A DNA stretch of 11,361 nucleotides from Oehlia diaphana (lineage: Eukaryota > Glomeromycota > Glomeromycetes > Glomerales > Glomeraceae). A program made the translations under genes and the position numbers. Under the pieces are notes generated by a model. That model was not told the DNA's origin and did no database searches. It was given only the letters and a program-made list of their open reading frames with translations. The stretch lies in the NCBI GenBank assembly GCA_003833135.1, contig QZLH01000810.1, positions 41,520-52,880 of the forward strand, read 5' to 3'. Positions 7,795 through 11,361 of the stretch are shown here, one piece after another; the first letter of the stretch is position 1, and each line of letters starts with the position of its first letter.

Positions 7795-8042
7795 TTACAA
7801 AGAAATGAAGGTTGTAAGGAAAATGAATATAAAATACATTCGGATCCAACTAGGCGGTTAAAGTACAAATAAATCAACCACAAATTTAATATTATTAGCT
7901 ACTTCATACGAGTGTTTTAGATTACATTAATCAGCTAATTCTAATAAAACATCATTTTATATTTTGGTTAAAAGATTCCATGGGACCGGATTTGTCGCAT
8001 CATATCACGTGATTTTCCTTACACTTTTTGTAGTAGTAAATA

Positions 8043-8223
8043 CAGTGACACCTCTATAAGTGCACGCACTATATATATTCTCTTTAAGTGCACTGTTGGC
8101 GTGATCCCAACTTATAAGAGCTCTTAATATTTTACTCTCTATAAATGCACACCCTCTCTAAGTGCACATTCTACTATTTTTTTACTTTAGTCCCAAGGGG
8201 GTGCACTTAGAGAGGTGTCACTG
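8043..8223. mobile_element. MITE, pogo/Fot1-like, 181 bp
   Basis: Terminal inverted repeats of 23 bp (8043-8065 and 8201-8223) match at 22 positions; both start CAGTGACACCTCT and end TAAGTGCAC. The CAGT...CCTCTATAA start is typical of pogo/Fot1/Tigger-type DNA transposons, which duplicate the dinucleotide TA. The left flank is TA (8041-8042) and the right flank TT (8224-8225), so one base of the duplication has probably mutated. The element has no coding capacity and would need a transposase in trans; pogo-type transposases with CENP-B-type DNA-binding domains are common in Glomeromycotina. The inner TIR motif CTCTnTAAGTGCAC is repeated at 8080-8093, 8137-8150 and 8154-8167, with an inverted degenerate copy at 8109-8120. 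A 62-codon open frame (8162-8350) starting in it is a chance ORF. Confidence 0.85.
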
Positions 8224-8415
8224 TTGGTGGACCATTTCGATAAATAAAATATTCTATCAACATGAAATTTTTTTTCTATTTTCTCTTGTACATCTTGTAA
8301 AAAATTTTATCCGTAATTTCTGTAAAACTCCATATATTTACATGGAATAAAAACACGGAATAAATTTTTTAGGGACATATACAGTACATTTTATTTTTAT
8401 TGAAATAAAATGTAA

Positions 8416-8739
8416 GATTCTCGCATCATCATACATTTAAGAGTAGACCATGGCTACTTGATCAAGTTCGACCAAGGAGCAATTGCTTACACTCAAGTGA
8501 AAGAGAATGAAGTTCCCTTTTTTTTCTTTTTTTTTTGTAATCGTGGAATTTATAATTACAAATTATTAATGCATATGCTCCGTTAATTGCATCATGAACA
8601 AGTTGATTACAGAAGTGAAATTATAAAAGAAGAATTGGAAGGTAGAAAAGTAAAATTGTTGTTCGCCGAAAACGTTTATCTGATGGGAAAAAGAAATCTT
8701 AATTTTCACGGAGTAGCCGAATGTGATGCAATATTATGA
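8416..8739 (+). pseudogene. Coding relic of an unidentified protein
   Basis: One plus-strand frame stays open for 108 codons except for a single TAA at 8584-8586. Part one reads RVDHGYLIKFDQGAIAYTQV and KENEVP, then runs into a T-rich tract (8517-8537) translated as Phe. Part two reads EQVDYRSEIIKEELEGRKVK, LLFAENVYLMGKRNLNFHG and VAECDAIL before TGA. Between them another frame gives NAYAPLIAS, so a pair of frameshifts around the T tract may have replaced the original sequence. Codon and residue usage is strikingly protein-like. The E-C-D-A-I-L piece after a Gly could be motif II of a PD-(D/E)XK nuclease fold, but no Lys motif follows before the stop, so this is a guess. A shifted frame continues MKRLLIKFALLDKK to 8800. 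It could alternatively be internal exons of a gene whose ends I cannot see. Confidence 0.4.
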
Positions 8740-8874
8740 AGAGACTTTTGATAAAATTTGCATTACTTGATAAGAAAATAAAATATTTTCTCACTTTCTA
8801 GTTATATCTTGAATCGCATTTAAGCACATCAGATATGGTGGCGTGCTATGACGGTGTCAACAATTTGGTGCTTC

Positions 8875-8917
8875 CTTGCTAATTCCTTTAGTGTAATAAC
8901 CTAAGGAATTGACGGAT
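8875..8917 (+). repeat. 43-bp direct repeat, copy 1, with foldback
   Basis: This 43-bp unit recurs at 8985-9027 with only two differences (8879/8989 and 8899/9009). Within it AATTCCTTTAG (8881-8891) and CTAAGGAATT (8901-8910) form a hairpin with one bulged T and the loop TGTAATAAC. It ends GACGGAT, the start of the GC-rich spacer. Confidence 0.85.
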
Positions 8918-8984
8918 ACCCGAATGGCGGAAGGCGGATGCCGTAAACCTACGGATGGCGGATGCTCCGGATGACGGATATCGT
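8918..8984 (+). repeat. GC-rich CGGAT/GGCGGA minisatellite-like spacer
   Basis: Between the two 43-bp repeats the motifs GGCGGA (three times), CGGATG and GACGGATA recur irregularly, giving far higher G+C than the surrounding DNA. The arrangement suggests a dispersed repeat with an internal degenerate minisatellite. No coding frame fits. Confidence 0.55.
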
Positions 8985-9027
8985 CTTGTTAATTCCTTTA
9001 GTGTAATAGCCTAAGGAATTGACGGAT
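8985..9027 (+). repeat. 43-bp direct repeat, copy 2, with foldback
   Basis: Second copy, 110 bp after the first, with 41 of 43 positions identical. The internal hairpin arms are 8991-9001 and 9011-9020. The high identity implies a recent duplication or gene-conversion-like exchange. Confidence 0.85.
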
Positions 9028-9139
9028 TGTCCATTAAGTTCCGTAGTTCCGTGGAGGTCGGGCAACCAACTGACCGATTTAAACGTTAATTACGTTGACA
9101 GGTTAAAAAAAAAATACCAATGTTTAAAAAAAAAAATAT

Positions 9140-9145
9140 TTTATT
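9140..9145 (-). terminator. Candidate poly(A) signal of the F-box gene
   Basis: AATAAA on the minus strand, 53 nt past the stop codon of the F-box gene at 9198, is well placed. Runs of T and A around it are typical of these 3' flanks. Confidence 0.4.
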
Positions 9146-9197
9146 TACTCTATAAAAAGTATATAAAATGTATATTATATATACAAAAATCTTATAA

Positions 9198-10733
9198 CTA
9201 CAAAGATAATATATCCATAGTAGTAGTACGTACATCATCATAATAAGTACATGGAGTTGTATAATTAATGGTACCTTTTTTAATAACACCTTTTTGATGA
9301 TAATATTCACATACTCTAATAATATAATGTGAATAAATATTATTATTAAAAACAAATTTTAAAGGTTTTCTTTTCATTTCTTTCCATAATTCAAAAAATT
9401 CTTGTAAATCTAAACTTGAAAAACTCCATCTACCAATTAAATGAATATTATTTAAAAGAATAGAAGATTTTAAAGATAATAAAATCAAAATAGGTTTAGC
9501 TAAAACAATATCAATAGGAATAAAATTATTATTTGGAGTAGAAATAGATTTAAAATGAATAATAATTTTTCTAATTTTTGGACAAGAAATTAATAAATCT
9601 TCAAAATTTTTTAAATAAAATACAGAAATTAACCAAATAGGTAAAACTTCAATATTAGGACAAGTTGATTTAATAATATTAAAATAATAATCAATAGAAG
9701 AAGAAGGTATTTGAGAAGATTTTTGAATATGAATATAAAGAATTTTAAGGGAACCTTTAGTATTTTCTATTAATTTAGTAAAAATTGATAAATGTTCACC
9801 TTTAACATTTACTAAAGAAAGAATTTCAAGTTTTGGTAAAATAACATTAGATAAAATTTCAATACCTTCATCGTGATATAAACTAATATGATAAAAAATT
9901 TTTAATTCAGTTAAATTAATAAAAGAAGAAATAATATTAGCAGATAAACAAATACAACTACAAAGTTCAAGAATTTTTAAAGAATTAGAAAGATAATCAA
10001 TAGATTTTTTATTATTAAAAATAAATTTTTGTCCAGCGATGAACATAAAATTTATTTCTTTTAAATTTTTTTGTGAAATAAATAAATTTTCAATATCATT
10101 AATTGTATCTTCATATATATAAATTAAAAAAATTTCAATACGTTTTAAAGTATGAACATTTTTTGATAATTCAATAATCATTTCTTTAGGGTAAGAAATA
10201 AAAATTTTTAAAATAGAAAGTGATGATAAATGAATTTTTGATTCTGGATAATCAAAAATATTAAAATTTGGTATTTCAAGAGATTTAATTTTACATTGTT
10301 TAATGAATAATTCCCAAAATTCTTTGTACAATATTTGTTCTAATTGTTCCCCATTATTATAATTTATTATTTCTTCAAAATTGTTTCTTATTAATTGATT
10401 AATAACACCAACAGGAATTATTTGAATATATGAAACATAATTGAATAAAGGTTTTTGTAATAATGAAGGATTTAAATAAATTTGAAATTGTTTTGAAAGT
10501 TTTTGTTTTGTTTCTAATGTTAAACATTTAATTATTGTTTTACCAAGAATTTTCCAATAAATTCTTTCTAATTCATTTGTTAATGAATTAAATGTTGGCC
10601 ATGGATTTCTCCATAATATTGGTACAACAAATTGACAATATGTTCTGTTTGTAATTAAACACGAATATAATGTTCTTTTATCTTCCGAAAGTTGTTCCAA
10701 GATTTCTCTAATACAATCTTCTGGAAGTATCAT
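9198..10733 (-). CDS. F-box protein with leucine-rich repeats
   Basis: This is an intronless 511-residue protein. Residues 1-46 are an F-box: LPEDCIREILEQL, then LYSCLITNRTYCQFVVPILW and RNPW, which binds Skp1 so that the protein can act as substrate receptor of an SCF (Skp1-cullin-F-box) ubiquitin ligase. A helical linker (about 47-150) follows. Degenerate leucine-rich repeat strands come next, for example LKRIEIFLI (196), LKEINFMFI (224), LKILELCSC (252), LTELKIFYH (274), LEILSLVNV (302), LKILYIHIQ (329) and IRKIIIHF (387), likely forming the curved substrate-binding part. There is no signal peptide or clear membrane segment. The start is the first Met at the usual place just before the LPEDC motif, after an A15 run. 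Coding sequence is very AT-rich, so Ile, Asn and Lys abound. Such F-box/LRR genes form very large families in Glomeromycotina; the target of this one cannot be inferred. Confidence 0.88.
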   Translation of the reverse strand: MILPEDCIREILEQLSEDKRTLYSCLITNRTYCQFVVPILWRNPWPTFNSLTNELERIYWKILGKTIIKCLTLETKQKLSKQFQIYLNPSLLQKPLFNYVSYIQIIPVGVINQLIRNNFEEIINYNNGEQLEQILYKEFWELFIKQCKIKSLEIPNFNIFDYPESKIHLSSLSILKIFISYPKEMIIELSKNVHTLKRIEIFLIYIYEDTINDIENLFISQKNLKEINFMFIAGQKFIFNNKKSIDYLSNSLKILELCSCICLSANIISSFINLTELKIFYHISLYHDEGIEILSNVILPKLEILSLVNVKGEHLSIFTKLIENTKGSLKILYIHIQKSSQIPSSSIDYYFNIIKSTCPNIEVLPIWLISVFYLKNFEDLLISCPKIRKIIIHFKSISTPNNNFIPIDIVLAKPILILLSLKSSILLNNIHLIGRWSFSSLDLQEFFELWKEMKRKPLKFVFNNNIYSHYIIRVCEYYHQKGVIKKGTINYTTPCTYYDDVRTTTMDILSL

Positions 10734-10844
10734 TTTTTTTTTTTTTTTGAGTGAGAATTATGAAATTTGAATTATTTAAAGAATTTAATTGATTTAATGA
10801 AGGGATAAAAGAAAAGAAAAAAAAAAAAAAAAAAAAAAAATACA

Positions 10845-10880
<36 letters not shown>
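10733..10880 (-). promoter_or_regulatory. Homopolymer-rich upstream region of the F-box gene
   Basis: Directly before the F-box ATG the minus strand has A15. Further upstream are pyrimidine tracts: T24 (10840-10817), continuing as CTTTTC, and T29 (10880-10852). Poly(dA:dT) tracts exclude nucleosomes and are common in fungal promoters, so this is probably the promoter; no TATA box can be singled out in such sequence. Confidence 0.4.
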
Positions 10881-10940
10881 CGAAAAATATGGCTTGTTTT
10901 AAAAAAAAACTGAATCTATTTATATCATTCCAACCACATG

Positions 10941-10996
10941 ATTACACAATGTAATGAAAAAAAATAATCGTTTATACCGCAGTAGTATTACACAAT
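10941..10996 (+). repeat. Short direct repeat ATTACACAAT
   Basis: ATTACACAAT occurs at about 10941-10950 and again at about 10987-10996, with ACCGCAGTAG between them. It lies between the F-box gene and the terminal homopolymer block. The function is unknown. Confidence 0.3.
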
Positions 10997-11128
10997 AAGT
11001 AGGAAACGATATTTTTTTAAAAAAAAATAAATAATAAATAATAATTATATATATACATATTTATTTTTTTCTAGTTTTCTAAATTTTCATATTTGGATAT
11101 TTGTAACTCGTAAATATCTATTTTATTT

Positions 11129-11149
11129 AAAAATAAATAAATAAATAAA
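11129..11149. repeat. (AAAT)n microsatellite
   Basis: About five AAAT/TAAA units occur in tandem just before the homopolymer block. Confidence 0.6.
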
Positions 11150-11158
11150 GAACAGGAG

Positions 11159-11172
11159 AAAAAAAAAAAAAA

Positions 11173-11250
<78 letters not shown>

Positions 11251-11278
11251 TTTTTAAAAAAAAAAAAAAAAAAAAAAA
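11159..11278. repeat. 120-bp mosaic of A and T homopolymers
   Basis: The block is A14 T7 A37 T18 A16 T5 A23 with no other base or dinucleotide alternation. Adjacent A and T runs are self-complementary and could fold into hairpins. Exact lengths are likely unreliable because both polymerases and assemblers slip here. Confidence 0.8.
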
Positions 11279-11328
11279 CAGGAAACGAATCATGATTTTT
11301 TTTTTTTTTTACAATCAAACAAATAAAC

Positions 11329-11361
11329 ATGAGCCGATCAAAAATTCCATTATTAACTTAA
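11329..11361 (+). other. Ten-codon ORF at the window edge
   Basis: ATG at 11329 has a favourable AAATAAAC context and is preceded by a T-rich run and ACAATCAAAC, resembling the leader of a plus-strand gene divergent from the F-box gene. It reads MSRSKIPLLT and then TAA at the last base of the window. It has no GT donor inside, so as written it is only a ten-residue ORF. It may be chance. Confidence 0.15.

Noticed and set aside
8162..8350. Plus-strand 62-codon ORF
   Set aside because: It begins inside the MITE terminal region and runs into AT-rich flank with low-complexity residues. It has no family motif.
8903..8916. AAGGAATTGACGGA matches a universally conserved stretch of small-subunit rRNA
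   Set aside because: The match is only 14 nt, recurs in the second repeat at 9013-9026, and the bases on both sides do not follow rRNA. It is not an rRNA gene fragment on this evidence.
9019..9355. ORFs 9019-9243 (plus) and 9086-9355 (minus)
   Set aside because: One starts in the 43-bp repeat and runs antisense into the end of the F-box gene. The other is an Ile/Leu/Tyr-rich alternative frame of the same region.
1..11361. tRNA genes, CRISPR arrays, bacterial operons or riboswitches
   Set aside because: I saw no T-loop/anticodon cloverleaf pattern, no regularly spaced repeats with unique spacers, and no ribosome binding sites. The spliced gene shows eukaryotic DNA.

Overview
The window looks like nuclear DNA of an early-diverging, extremely AT-rich fungus, most likely an arbuscular mycorrhizal fungus (Glomeromycotina, Rhizophagus-like). 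Three things point there. The acyl-CoA oxidase gene has five short introns (64-79 nt) with fungal GTAAGT/GTATGT donors and TACTAAT-type branch points. There is an intronless F-box/leucine-rich-repeat gene of the kind greatly expanded in these fungi. The intergenic DNA is full of homopolymer runs, a pogo-like miniature transposon and eroded coding relics. The taxonomic call is an inference from family resemblance and composition, not from a database search.

Layout: 1-1237 is intergenic, with a frameshifted minus-strand coding relic (164-432), a second short coding-like piece (611-712) and a CRE-type palindrome (853-868). The segment 1238-3685 (minus) is a complete six-exon peroxisomal acyl-CoA oxidase gene. 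Its joined exons give 697 residues ending in the peroxisomal signal AKL. The segment 3686-4082 is its upstream region, with a 28-nt pyrimidine tract (on the gene's strand), a CACGTG box, a cluster of CGG triplets and a GC-rich hairpin. From 4083 to about 8040 I find no intact gene, only coding-like remnants on both strands; the best are 5915-6110 minus, 6097-6572 plus and 7440-7652 minus. The segment 8043-8223 is a 181-bp MITE with 23-bp terminal inverted repeats. The segment 8416-8739 (plus) is a relic of an unidentified protein gene. The segment 8875-9027 holds two 43-bp direct repeats around a GC-rich CGGAT-type spacer. The segment 9198-10733 (minus) is the intact F-box/LRR gene. The end, 10734-11361, is dominated by A/T homopolymer blocks and may include the promoter of a plus-strand gene starting at 11329.

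The two intact genes are on the same strand but about 5.5 kb apart, and nothing suggests they work together. Acyl-CoA oxidase starts peroxisomal beta-oxidation. This is notable in this group because these fungi lack cytosolic type I fatty acid synthase and live on host-supplied lipid. The F-box protein is probably a substrate adaptor of an SCF ubiquitin ligase. I did not find a clear previously undescribed system. The most unusual items are the internally repeated MITE, the paired 43-bp foldback repeats and the unidentified coding relics.
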